NCBI GenBank assembly: GCA_026315105.1
Contig: CM048746.1
Coordinates: 641,693,398 to 641,757,397 of the forward strand
Direction of reading: 5' to 3'
DNA length: 64,000 bases
Source of the DNA: Locusta migratoria
Lineage: Eukaryota > Arthropoda > Insecta > Orthoptera > Acrididae
Of this stretch, positions 20,311 to 31,090 are shown one piece after another (within the stretch, counting starts at the first letter, position 1; every line of letters begins with the position of its first letter). A program made the translations under genes and the position numbers. The notes beneath the pieces were generated by a model. The model was given only the letters and a program-made list of their open reading frames with translations, was not told where the DNA came from and ran no database searches.

Positions 20311-21768
20311 AGATTATAGATTGTTTTATAATACAGTGAGTTAATGATGAATATGTGCGAGGTCTGAAAACTGTTTTAAGAAATCAATCGATTGGTAAAC
20401 GAAATTTAATCTTAAAAAAAGAAAAAAAAAAAAAAAAAAAAAAAAAAAGAAAAAAAACTACTTCTTTACGAATGTCTATACAGTAGGACCTTTCTTAATG
20501 AGTATACTTCACTTGTGAGTCTTGCCAGATATGTGAAACAGTCGTTAAGAAAAACATATTTTTCTGTCGGAAATTATATAAAAACAGGATAATTTTGAAA
20601 CGGTACCGTTTTTACCGTCATTTAATTACAGTGTTGTTTGTTATCTGTTTTAAGAAACTCACGTGTTTATTCAAAATCACTAAGTTCATAACGCCCATCA
20701 TTTAGAATTAGGAATGCTTGTTGTGAGAGGTATAAGTAATAACCAGAAAAACAAGGAGCCTGGCTCGACAGATCGCAATTCCCTGTCCTTGTGTGAGTGA
20801 ATGCGGTGAGGCCTGTGGCTGAATGAGTGGCTTAGTAATGTCTGCTAACAGGGATGAATCTGTGGAGGGTTTCTCAGTTTCTTGTTTCCGCGCAGATCTG
20901 CAGAGTGGTTCTCTTGAGTTTGGAAGCAGGCAGTCGAAGGAGGGGTGAGTAGGTTGTCAGCGGTCACGAGTTGGCCTGGACCAATGAGAGCGCGGCTACT
21001 AGGCAAGTTGAAGAGAAAGGAGGTTGAGCTGGCGGATCGGCCATGTTTAGGAGAATCGGTCTGAACTAAGTATGGGGAACTGTGAGGTAAAGGTGAAGAG
21101 TAGGACAAATTGGGATTAATTTTGCATTTTTCCTGAAGAGTTCGGACAGGACAATGTTTTGCTTCAGGTTTTCGTCAAATTCGGGAGATATTCTAGTTGT
21201 TTTATGTCGATAATGTGGGAACTTTGTGTTTGAATCTGAAACCTGCTACAAGACAAATTACCCTTCGGTCTAAGTCTCTTTTTGTAAACACTTAGTGGGA
21301 AATCAGGGGAATAATATTGTAGGAGAGTGTGGACAAGTATTGTAAGGATGGTGCTCATAAAATTGGATTTCTTATTGCGTTCATTGTGTCAGGCGAAGGT
21401 TGGCGCCATTTCTTCATTGTAAGGGAGGTCCAGTATTATTGATTCTTTCACCGGGATTTTCACGTCAGAAACAGCAATAACGAGTGCTTTATTAAATTGA
21501 GTGTTTTTAGTTTTCGTATCTTTCATGTTAACGTGCTTGTTTGTTTGGATGATGTGGTGAACTTCTACTGGGTTTAAGAGCATTTTTTGTGTTACGCGAT
21601 CGCAAGGTATTTCTGGTCTCTGCTGATTCTCGAGGATACAAGGTAGTTGATATGAATGTGGAGCTATTAGTAGCGTGTTAGCGAGTCTGAAACAAGTTGT
21701 GCGTTTGTATTATCAAGGTGCCCTTTGCGTCCTGTCCAAATTATGTTTATTCGATACAAGAATGTTAA
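20311..21768. other. Unassigned 1.46 kb
   Basis: An A-rich tract lies at 20414-20457. The rest, including a moderately GC-rich part at 20750-21100, shows no domain or internal repeat that I recognise. Confidence 0.4.
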
Positions 21769-21959
21769 TATGTTTGTAAAGCTTATGGGACTTAAATGCA
21801 GGGTCATCAGTCCCTAAACTTACAAAACTACTTATGAACTAACTTATACTAAAGACAACAAAAACATCCATGCCCTTGGGAGGATTCGAAACTCCGAAGA
21901 GGGAGGCAGCGCGATCCCCAACGTGGCACTCCAGACCGCTCATCTACTCCCGCGCAGCC
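21769..21959 (-). repeat. tRNA-derived SINE (type B), diverged head
   Basis: The tail ATGTTTGTAAAGCTTATGGG, the GTCATCAGTCCC core and the CATCCATGCCC block are intact. The tRNA-like head is altered (CCCGCGCAGC side), with box B degraded to GATTCGAAACTCC. Confidence 0.8.
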
Positions 21960-22338
21960 GCTATTGTTACTACAATGTTGAAGTTACGAGTCGATTGTTC
22001 ATATGTGGCGACCTGCTACATCGCAGTTCAGCGGCGCCACGGATTGGAATCGTATGAACAACAACAGTGTTTTTAGTTCAATTTTTACACATGCAGTCCC
22101 ATGTTAATTAACACGTTCGGGACGATTGACTGGTGATTTATTGTCACTTGGGCCTGACTTCTTTTGTGACTTAAATTGATTCTCTCGTGGCCAACCATAT
22201 ATACCAAGGAAAAAAATATATACCACGAAATCAGTATAATTTTGACGTAACGCCACTGTGGCGTCCGCGGGCCTCTAGGATAGCAAACAACCAGCAACGA
22301 ACCTCTATCTACATCGCAAATTGTTGTTTTCCAGTTTT
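21960..22338. other. Unassigned 379 bp
   Basis: Nothing recognised apart from the left target duplication of the next SINE. Confidence 0.4.
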
Positions 22339-22544
22339 CAAAAATGTTCAACTGTTTGAAAATCTATCGGACCAAACTGCGTGATCATCAGTCCGTAGCA
22401 GACAAAGTACTTAATCTAAGGTAAACTAACCTAAGGACAACACACACGCACCCCCATGCCCCAGGGAGGACTCGAACCTCCACAGCGAGCAATCGCGCGC
22501 ACCGCAGCGAGACGCCTTAGACCGCTCGGCTACTCCACCGCGGC
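22339..22544 (-). repeat. tRNA-derived SINE (type A), full length
   Basis: On the minus strand: GCCGCGGTGGAGTAGCCGAG head, box B GAGGTTCGAGTCC, GGTTAGTTTACC, GACTGATGATCACGCAG and the GTTTGGTCCGATAG tail. A 12-bp duplication TTTTCCAGTTTT flanks it (22327-22338 and 22545-22556). Confidence 0.93.
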
Positions 22545-22556
22545 TTTTCCAGTTTT

Positions 22557-23367
22557 AGTTCATATTTTAACAGTATATTTAATATTCTGATTTGTTTAGT
22601 AACGTTACTAATTTTTCTTTTTTCTTTTCATGGGATACTTCCCGTTCACATTTAGACACATGAGTTTCAGAAAATTGGGTACAAGCAATTATCGAATCTG
22701 TTTATTAAACAAGAAAATAGTTTATATAAAACAACTGTAAGTGCATGAAGAAAAAACAGTATGAACTTTTGATATGTAGGTTTGTTCTGAATGCACACAC
22801 ACACACACACATGTGTGTGTGTGTGTTCAAAAGTTCAATGAATATACACAAGAATGAAACCGTACAAACAATATATACATAATTTATCTAAATGTACAAG
22901 AACAAAGAAACAGAATTATAGTATGGGACACACAAGTCCAGGGCGTAGCCACAAGTGTTTCGTCCCCATCCGCATCTTCGTCAAAAAGCCCAGGCCCTTG
23001 GTACCTCTGAAAAAATCTTGGTAAAGTCTTTGGGGAAATTGGTCTTATGAGATAACTTACCTTTAAGAAAGAAAAAATATGAAAAGGTGGAGTAATGAAG
23101 ATGCATATTCGAAGCACTAGCTAAAATCAGTTGACACTTTAACTCACGGACGAACCAGTCTTAATAACAGCTAACTGTCTCCTGAAGGCCTGTTGAGGAC
23201 CGAGCCTATGAGCCTTGGTCACGTGAGAGTTCGGTGACGTCACACAGACGTGCGCCGTCCGGGAGGCAAGGCGGCCCTCACGCCACAGTGACGTCAGCCG
23301 TCACGAACGTGTTAAACTGTGAAGACGTTTCTCTTGAGCTAGTAACATACACTGTTTAATTAATTGA
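22557..23367. other. Unassigned 0.8 kb
   Basis: A CA/TG inverted microsatellite lies within. A moderately CpG-rich part at 23200-23310 has three CGTCA words. No gene was recognised. Confidence 0.4.
22793..22826. repeat. (CA)n-(TG)n palindromic microsatellite
   Basis: A run of CA switches at 22810 to a run of TG, so the tract is its own reverse complement and could fold into a hairpin. Confidence 0.9.
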
Positions 23368-24920
23368 CAGGGTGTCCAAAAAGGGACTCCCCGATTTCAA
23401 AATTAAATATCTCGAAAACAAAGATCGATAGATGAATGCAGTAAACGGGATGTTTATTGTGAAATCTGTAATAAGTTTATACAGCAGTTTGAAATAATAG
23501 CTACAAAAGCTGCTAACAGATGGCGCTGTACGCTGTACAGCTCATATCAGCGTACATACGTGAAATAAACACTTTTTGCAAACAAAAACATCACAATGTT
23601 TTCAAAATGTTCACCACTGGCAGTACAGAGGTGGCGCGAACGAAGAATGAAATTCGCCATCACATTTAGTAGTGTCTCAACCGGAATGGATTCACATGCC
23701 AGAGAGATCGCCGTTTCAAGCTCGTCTAGCGTGCGGGATGCTTCGGGTAGACCATGTGCCCAATAAAAAAAAAAAAAAAAAGTCACAGGGAGTCAATTCC
23801 GGCGAATATGGAGGCCAATCCATGCCTGCACCAGTAAATTTAGGATATTCCAAAGCAATGACTCGATTCCCGAAGTATTCCTCAAGAAAGCGAAACACTT
23901 GTTCGGCCCGATGTGGTCGGGCTCCATCTTGCATAAATCATTCGGTACCTGGTCGATCCTCTAACGCTTGCTGTGTGGCGACAAATTGTTTCAAAATTGC
24001 AACGTAACGTGCACCAGTGACCGTTTCTCGAATGAGAAAACGGCCAATAATGCCTCTCCTGCATACTTTAGGAGAATATAGGGGTTTCGCTTCACACCAA
24101 TATGGCTTTTCGGAACCCTAAAATCGCCAGTTCTGCTTATTCACGTATCCATTCAGATGGAAGTGTGCTTCATTTGTAAACCAGACGCAGCCAACATAAA
24201 ATCCTTCACTATCAATCATTGTGAGCATCTGATTAGCAAAGGCAACCCTTTGTTGCACAGCTCGTACGGGCATGGCCTGGTGCGTTTGAAGTTTGAATGT
24301 AAACATGTGTAGGCTATTTCTCAGTATTTTCTGCGTGCTGGAACGCTTCAAACCAGTCTCAAATGCAAGTCTACGGACGGATGACATTGGATTTCGCAGA
24401 ATAATTCCAGAAACTGTCGCGATACTTTCAGGCGTAACTGCGGTTTGCTTGCGGCCAACATGCCCCACTAGGTCATCAGTTACGCTGCCTTTTCGTTGAA
24501 ATTTTGGGAAAAGCGTACGAATGGTTTTCGCATCGGGTCCTTTTGGAACATTAAATCGTGCTTGAAAACTTTGCCTCGTTGCCGTAGGACTCTCTTCTAA
24601 CCTGTGGTACTCTAGCACCAGAAAAACTCGTTGTTCAATGGAGTACATGGTTTTAATCTCTTCCTTCGCTACGATAAACTCCTTTCACGTTTCAATAGTG
24701 GAACTGATTGCTCTGGGCTTCAGATCGCTATTTATACTAGGCATTGCGTATGGCGATTACAGCACCATATGTTAGCAGTTTTTGTAACTATTATTTCAAA
24801 CTGCTGTATAAACGTCTTACAGCTTTGACAATAAACATACCGTTTACTGTATTCCTCCATCGATCTTTGTTTTCGAGATATTTAATTTTGAAATCAGGGA
24901 GTCCTTTTCTGGTCACCCTG
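23368..24920 (-). mobile_element. mariner-like transposon, third family
   Basis: The left end CAGGGTGTCCAAAAAGGGAC (23368) and the right end in reverse CAGGGTGACCAGAAAAGGAC (24920) start inverted repeats of about 150 bp, including TTAAATATCTCGAAAACAAA and GCTAACA. TA follows the right end; GA stands at the left, one change from TA. The single encoded protein is a mariner-type transposase on the minus strand. Confidence 0.9.
23547..24648 (-). pseudogene. mariner-like transposase with wide last catalytic spacing
   Basis: From 24648 the frame reads MYSIEQRVFLVLEYHRLEES and RQSFQARFNVPKGPDAKTIR, an N-terminal helix-turn-helix region, then the second one (NPMSSVRRLAFETGL). The first catalytic block is FTNEAHFHLNGYVNKQN, with Asn where Asp is usual; a TAG follows at 24118-24120. 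After a frame change the second block QDGARPHRAEQV (23930) and LTPCDFF (23790) follow. I count 47 residues between these two Asp, more than the 34-41 of better-known groups. A run of 17 A on the plus strand (23765-23781) has replaced the codons after CDFF with poly-Phe and Lys-like codons. The C-terminus SGEHFENIV is near 23600. The copy is inactive. Confidence 0.85.
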
Positions 24921-25989
24921 TACGAGCTGATTATATACACTCCATTCCCACCACGTTGCTCCTCTTCCACTTTCAAATTAACGCGAGCCTACTCATATTG
25001 TTTCTTGTGCAATTGTTTCTGTAGTGTAATTGGTTAAATTATAAAAAGTTAAAAATAACTCATAGACTAATAAATTCCACAGGCTTTATTTTTACAAAAT
25101 TTAGCCCCCCCACCTGAACTAAAACCTGGCTGCGGCACTGGCAGCCTAGTCCCTACGCTCCATGTTGGGCGACGATGGGAAGCCTTTCCAGGTGTGCTAT
25201 TTTTTATCCGGCAGTGCGAAGGAAACTTAACGAGCATGAAAGAGCGAATTAAGATTGCGAAGAATGTGTACCGAGGTGTGAATAAGGAAAGCGTGGAGTG
25301 GTTGTGTAGGCTGGAGGACAGTGTAGTGTAGTGTAGTGTAGTGTAGGCGGATTGGAGTCGGCAGCCGCTTGCGGCTTTCCGCGCCGGACGCTGGCGTCCT
25401 TCCAAATTAGCACTCGCCACCATACCCCTCCCCCCCTAACTCCCTCCCCCTCTCACCCCCTCCGCACCCCACCCCCTCCTCTCCTCGCCTCTTGCCCCTC
25501 CGTACATATCCTTGCGACGATTCCTCTCTACAGCGGCAACCAGTAGCGTATTAATTTTAAGGGAGGGATGGGCTTCCGAGTTTCAGCCCTCCCATTCCGA
25601 AATATGAAATTGTAGAAATGCGTTTTTCATATACGTGCACACATTACCATAGTACTAGAAAGAAGGGACAATAACATCTCGAATTAAGAAGTTGTTTGTA
25701 TGCTACTATAGTCGGCATCACGTAAAAAGGTGACCCAGTTTTCAGCCGTTCTGCGCTTCCCCTCCATTACCGCACTGGCAGCCAATAATATTCATTCTCT
25801 AGGCCAGAGGAAGCCAACTGCAGGTGGTGTGGCGTGTGAGCAGGAAGAGCAAGCTTGTCAATCCGTGTGACGTCAGGCGAGAGCCGTCTTCGCGATGTTG
25901 TTGGATGAACGGGGCCGCGGGTACGGAGCTGTAGGGCTCAGTCAGCAATAGCACTCTTGACACAACGTGGCGGTTTAAATACCTCACTC
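24921..25989. other. Unassigned 1.07 kb
   Basis: This stretch contains a pentanucleotide array GTGTA (25317-25346) and a C-rich pyrimidine tract (25420-25500). Open frames through the C-rich part are compositional. A short block GCACTGGCAGCC occurs at 25136-25147 and again at 25773-25784. Confidence 0.4.
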
Positions 25990-26761
25990 CAAGGCAAAGG
26001 CCTTTTCATGACAGTTATGTACTTCAGAATTGAAACCTGCAAAATGGCACTGAGTCTGTAGATTTTCTGAAGCTATCGCAGGTGCATGTTCCTCATCTTA
26101 CTCTCTCTCTCTGAAGGATATGTGAAAATTCTGGAAGCTCTTCGTAACCACTTTGAGTCAAGGTTTGAAAATGTGGAAAATGTTCAGATGTTTGTAAATC
26201 TATCGGACCAAACTGCGTGGTCATCAGTCCATAGCTTACAAACTACTTACACTAAGGTAAACTAACCTAAGGACAACACACACACCCATGCTCCAGGGGG
26301 ACTCGAACCTCCACGGCGAGCAACCGCGCGCTTCGCAGCTAGACGCTTTAGACCGCTCGGCTACTCCACCGCGGCTAATGTGGAAATACTGTCTACTATG
26401 TTTCAGCTCTTTGCAACAGCGTTTTCAGTGGATCTAACAATGTTCTTACCAGGATCCAAACGGAACTGTTAAATTTACAGTGCATCGATTTATTGAAGGA
26501 CAAATCTAAACACAATAAAGGCTCGGCAGATTTCTATAAGAATGTTCCTCAAAACAGATTTCTGAGGTTATATGCCCTTGCTTCAGGGATATTATGTATG
26601 TTCGGTTTGACGTATGTGTGTCAACAATTGTTTTCGATCATGAATTTAGCGAAGTCCCAATACCGAAAAACCTTGTCAAATCACAACCTTACATGCAGTC
26701 TTCGATTAAAAGTATTTCAAACATTTCGTCCACAGATTGAAAAACTACCCAAGGAAAATTG
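25990..26761 (+). pseudogene. hAT-type transposase C-terminus, split by a SINE
   Basis: An upstream piece reads LEALRNHFESRFENVENV just before the SINE. After the SINE, LFATAFSVDLTMFL is followed by a frame change and then LLKDKSKHNKGSADFYKNV, LASGILCMFGLTYVCQQLFS and IMNLAKSQYRKTLSNHNLTC, SLRLKVF. The block YVCxQLFSxMxxxKSxxRxxLxxxNL is the hAT C-terminal dimerisation domain, in the style of GTF2I-repeat/ZBED-like domesticated and mobile hATs. The frame from 26493 is open for 89 codons and ends at 26761. No terminal inverted repeats were found close by, so this is an orphan 3' portion. Confidence 0.82.
26180..26376 (-). repeat. tRNA-derived SINE (type A) inside the hAT coding region
   Basis: Full type A unit on the minus strand with intact box B. 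A perfect 10-bp duplication AATGTGGAAA lies at 26170-26179 and 26377-26386. Confidence 0.95.
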
Positions 26762-26763
26762 AA

Positions 26764-27283
26764 ATGGAAAATATCCGAATATTTTTACTTAATTGTACTG
26801 TACAGATTTGCCTTAAATTATAGAGAAATGGTATTACGTTCCATTCTCTTCATTTTATAACGGTGTTATCCTCACATTAAATACAACGACAATGTAATGT
26901 TGTCATGGTTTAGAGATGATACGTAATTGTCGGGAATATGTGTCTATTATTTAAATAAAACCTGTAAGTTATTTAATTGGGATATTCTTCACGCCAGATC
27001 TGTTCCCTATGTTTCCTAAATTGCTGCTCTCCACACGCTGCGTTCTAATCCTCCGCGGCAGCAGTACAGAGCGCGTGACGTCACACGCTCAACTCTCCTT
27101 CCTTGTGAGCCTGTCATCCCCTGCTCTAGGCGCTCAGCTGGCCTCGAGTTACCGAATGTTTCTCGCACAGGTTCTACTGTTGGCGCACGGGCATAGCTCC
27201 CCTTTCCATGCTTTCTCTATTCTTAAAATTTGAGACTGAGTAAAATATCCACTCTTGATTTGAAGGAATATTTATTTACAACT
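26764..27283. other. Unassigned 520 bp
   Basis: AT-rich up to 26990, then GC-richer (27000-27230) with an open frame lacking motifs. Nothing recognised. Confidence 0.4.
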
Positions 27284-27336
27284 AGCTGAAAACCCGTCGT
27301 CGCCCGCTTACTTACGTATTCCAATCTTAAGTTAGT
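27284..27336 (-). mobile_element. Helitron 3' terminus, truncated
   Basis: In reverse the sequence reads CGGGCGACGACGGGTTTTCAG then CTAG and T, the same terminus type as at 10201-10227 and 44793-44819. Only about 50 bp remains before LINE sequence starts. Confidence 0.6.
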
Positions 27337-28524
27337 TTACATTTACATCTACATGGGATACTCTGCAAATCACATTTAAGAGCCTGTGCAGAGGGTTCAT
27401 CGACCCACCGTTATGCTATTTTATCTCCCATGCCATTCTCGAAAAGCCCGCGGGAAGAATGAACACCTGAATCTGTCCGTTCGGGCTTTGAATTCTCGTA
27501 TTTTACTCTGATGATCATTTCTACCTATGTAAGTAGGAGTCGACAATATATTTTCGCTTTCGGAGGAAAATTTTGCTGATTGTAGTTTCGTAAATAGCCC
27601 ACGCCACAGTGATAAGCGCCGTTGTTGTAATGATCCCCATCACAGATCCTATATCATTTCCGTAACGCTGTCTCCCCTGTACCGTGACAATACGAAATAA
27701 GCTGCCCTTCTTTGGACTCTTTTGATGTCCTCCGTCAAACCCACCTGATAAGGATCCCACACTGGGCAGCAATACTCCATAAAAGGACGGACAAGCGTAG
27801 TGTATGCAGTTTCTTTAGTAGTTCTGTTGCATCTTTTAAGGGTTCTGCCAATAAAACACAGTCTCTGGTTCACCTTTCCCACGACATTATCTACGTGTTC
27901 TTTCCAATTGAAGTAATAGTAATTCCTTGATATTTTGTGGAGTTTACGGCCTTCACATTTGATTATCATGTAAACAAATTTTAACGGATTCCTTTTCGTA
28001 CCCATGTGGACGACTTCACATTTCTCATTATTTAGAGTCAATTGCCAATTCTTACACCATACAGATATCTTATTCAAATCGTTCTGCAGTTGGTTTTGAT
28101 CTTCAGATGATTTTATTGGACGGTAAATGATGGCGTCATCTGCAAACAACCTAATAGAGCTACTTAGATTTTCCCCTACATCGTTTATGTAAATAAGGAA
28201 CAGCAGAGAACCAATAACACTACCCTGTGGAACGCCCGAAATCACCTCTGCTTTAGTCCATGCCTTACCATCGATTACTACGAACTGTGTCCTCTCTGAG
28301 AGGAAATCCCCTATCAAGTCCCCAACTTGTGGCGATATACCATAACCACGCAATTTGATTATAAGCCGTTTGTGAGGTACGGTGTCAAAAGCCTTCTGGA
28401 AATCAAGGAATACAGAATCAATTTGCGAACCCTTGTCGATAGCACACATCACTTCGTGTGAGTACAGAGATAGTTGTGTGTCGCTTGAACGATATTTTCT
28501 AAATCCATGTTGACCTTGGGCCAT
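27337..28524 (-). pseudogene. CR1/Jockey-type LINE reverse transcriptase, best copy
   Basis: A 291-codon open frame (28524-27649) covers most of the reverse-transcriptase domain: QHGFRKYRSSDTQLSLY, FLDFQKAFDTVPHKRL, VPQGSVIGSLLFLIYIND and the catalytic RLFADDAIIY, then LNNEKCEVVHMGTKRN. It continues through CCPVWDPYQVGLTEDI to YRGDSVTEMI, where a frameshift near 27650 moves the remainder to another frame. The 3' end is the CTACATCTACAT-type tail at 27340-27355 (plus-strand view TACATCTACATGGG). All key polymerase residues are present. The 5' end is cut at 28524 by a CT-rich tract, so the endonuclease domain is missing. Enzymatic function is inferred from the family. Confidence 0.93.
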
Positions 28525-28770
28525 CTCTCCTTTCCTTTTCGCTCTCTGTACATCCTCTCTTTTCTTCTCTATCTGTACATCTCTTCCCCACCTCCTCTCA
28601 GTCTCTCAGTCATCACCTTCCCTCTCTCCGTGTATTTCCTCTTATTCCGCTTTCATTCTCCTCCTCTCCCCTCTCTCTCTTCCTCTTCCTCTACCCTCTC
28701 TCTTTCCTTCTTCTACCTCATCTTTCTGCCCGTCTCCTCCTCCATCGACTTCCCTACCTCTTATAAATGA
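28525..28770 (+). repeat. CT-rich low-complexity tract
   Basis: About 245 bp dominated by C and T with CTCTCT and TCCTCT words. It lies between the 5'-truncated ends of two LINE copies in opposite orientation. Confidence 0.85.
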
Positions 28771-28774
28771 AAAC

Positions 28775-29305
28775 ATACTAATATTGTTGGGAAGGCGAAC
28801 CAAAAGTTTCGTTTCATTGGCAGAACGCTTAGAAGATGCAACAGCTCCACCAAAGAGACTGCCTACATCACACTAGTGCGTCATTTCCTGCAGTACTGTT
28901 GCCCAGTCTGGGACCCTCATCAGGTGGGACTCACGGAAGACATTGAGAAGGTTCACAGAAGCGCAGCTCGTTTTGTTTTATCTCCTTACAGGGGCGAAAG
29001 CGTTACGGAAATGTTTCAGGTGGAAATCATTGAAAGAAAGACGTTATTTGTTGCGGCAAAATCTATTCACGAAGTTTCAATCACCGATCTTTACTTCTGA
29101 ATGTGAAAATATTTTACTAGCAACGACCTAGTTAGGGAGACATGACCGTCCCAATAAAATAAGAGAAATCAGATCGAACATGGAACGATTTAGGTGTTCT
29201 TTCTTCCCGCGCGCTATTAGAGAATAGAACGTTAGAGAAAGGTGATGAAAGTGGTTAATGAACCTTCTGCCAGGCACTTAAATGTGCTTTGCAGATTATC
29301 TATGT
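28775..29305 (+). pseudogene. CR1/Jockey-type LINE C-terminal fragment
   Basis: It begins ATTGTTGGGAAGGCGAACC, equivalent to VGKANQ of the family, then FLQYCCPVWDPHQVGLTEDI and AARFVLSPYRGESVTEMF with a frame change near 28870. The terminal CSFFPRAIRE block is at about 29200, and the 3' tail TATGTAGATGTAGACA lies at 29300. Only the region after the catalytic core is present. Confidence 0.85.
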
Positions 29306-30725
29306 AGATGTAGACATACGCCAAGTTTCATGGTGGCTGGTCAAACGGTGTCAAAGTCGCAAGGTACCCTGCACCATGCTACATTCACTGGCTTGCAGAT
29401 TATAAAAATCAACTGCATGAAAACGTACTTTCTTGTGCTGACTTTCATTGTCACCAGTCAGACAATTTGGATGTTTGTTGTAAAGTATCGTCCATCATGT
29501 CCCTAAGGGGGCTTACAAAAGGTTGTCCATGTATTCATCAGGGTATAAGCTACCTCTGTACTAAATTTCATTCTTATCCGTCCAGCCATTTTAGCGTGAA
29601 GGCGTAAGAAACGAATTAAATAATTGTAAAGCACCGTCCGCCAAGCACTATACGAAGTTATTTTTAATATGCTTATAGACTTCGCGCGAGTACAAGCAAT
29701 GAGTTGACAAAGTTCTATCGCAATTGGATGTACGGTGTGACGGTGAATTAATTACGAACGAAAAGACAAACAATCATTAATTTTATACATTATATTTGTG
29801 TATTTATTTTCAAATTCGCTTTAAGGCCATACGCTGGTAACAACAACTTCCTTCTACTGGTGGTTTTCACCCCAATGCTTCGGTACGCTTGGTATGCATC
29901 AAAGCTGACAGCCAAAAAACCGACATTTAAAAATCTGAATAAAGTATAATTTCCACTGAAGTTATTTAATAAATAAATACATAAAAATAAAAAAAAATAA
30001 ACTTACATCAAATTTCTTACATAAAATTCACATGGTGTGACAATATTAATGTTTTAAATGTTTATTTGATGATTTTCACCCTGATAAATGTGACGTAACT
30101 TCCAGAGAGAGCTGCTAGAATTTTCAGAAATTTTATTTCATTCGAAACTTCGCCGAAATCTGAAAATTAACTTTATAGTCACGTTAATTAATAGAAATTA
30201 TTGTAGATAATCTGAATATATCAATAGTGCACTGATAAACTGAATTTTTCAATCATATTTAAAAATTTCATCAGAATCGGAATACAACTGTGAAATCTGA
30301 CGAAGTCCATACGTAAAGTATCCTCCGTCATCAACCATCCAAAATTTTATTCGCGTGTCACAGGATTCAAAATGTTTTCAACCATACAATTGTCTATGTC
30401 GTCATATCTCCTGAACTATATGTCGTGAGCAGTTCTTACCCCTATGTCCAAAGGAAGGAAGGAAGGAATATGTGTACCAGTTTTGTTTGAAATAGGTACA
30501 GTGGTTTAGAAGCAGACGTCGTATGATGCAACACTTTTCCGCGCATTTCATTGTTCATATCGTCATATCTCCTGAACTATATGTCGCACTGTCACTTAAT
30601 GGTGCCTATGGCCATCGCGGAAATGCAAGCAATATGTTGACAAAGTTTCATCACAATCGGTTGAACGGTACGGCCGCGCATAAAATACGAAAATACAAAC
30701 ATTTATTTTTATGTATTAGATGAGC
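29306..30725. repeat. Unclassified decayed repeat region
   Basis: The blocks at 29690-29790 and 30600-30720 are related: AAGCAATGAGTTGACAAAG and AAGCAATATGTTGACAAAG, each followed by a TCxCAATxGG word and, 50 bp on, ACAAACATTxATTTT. A second pair, GTCATATCTCCTGAACTATA, occurs at about 30400 and 30561. No protein coding is convincing. The structure suggests a decayed tandem or composite non-coding element. Confidence 0.55.
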
Positions 30726-31090
30726 CGCGCGAGGATAGCAACTCCCGGTCGGACCGAGTTTGGAAAAAGAGGGAAATCACTTTTCCAATTTTCCACTGTG
30801 AAAACTTTTACCAACTCATTTACTCCTTATTTGTTTTCCATTGTTTGTGAAAAACTATAATGCCTAATTTTTTTCTATTATGAAGAAAGCATATGCTTTA
30901 AAAATCTCATTTTTTGACACGTAGTAAGTAGTTCAGCATCTTAGCTTTCTAATAAAACATTAAACTTTCCTTAATTCGTACAGTCATTTTAAAATGACAC
31001 TCTTTGTCAAGTATGTGTACGTGACTCCTGAGAGACTACCTGTCAGGAGTGAAAGCAGAAAGAGGACAGTAGGGTGTAGAGATTTATAAC
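30726..31090. other. Unassigned 365 bp
   Basis: No feature recognised apart from a short hairpin ACTCCTGA...TCAGGAGT at 31022-31049. Confidence 0.35.

Noticed and set aside
20845..21108. GC-richer segment with an 87-codon minus-strand frame as a possible LTR or gene
   Set aside because: No TG/CA ends with a partner copy, primer site or domain could be found.
25352..25546. Pro/Ser-rich open frame
   Set aside because: It follows a C-rich pyrimidine tract; amino-acid composition is explained by low complexity.
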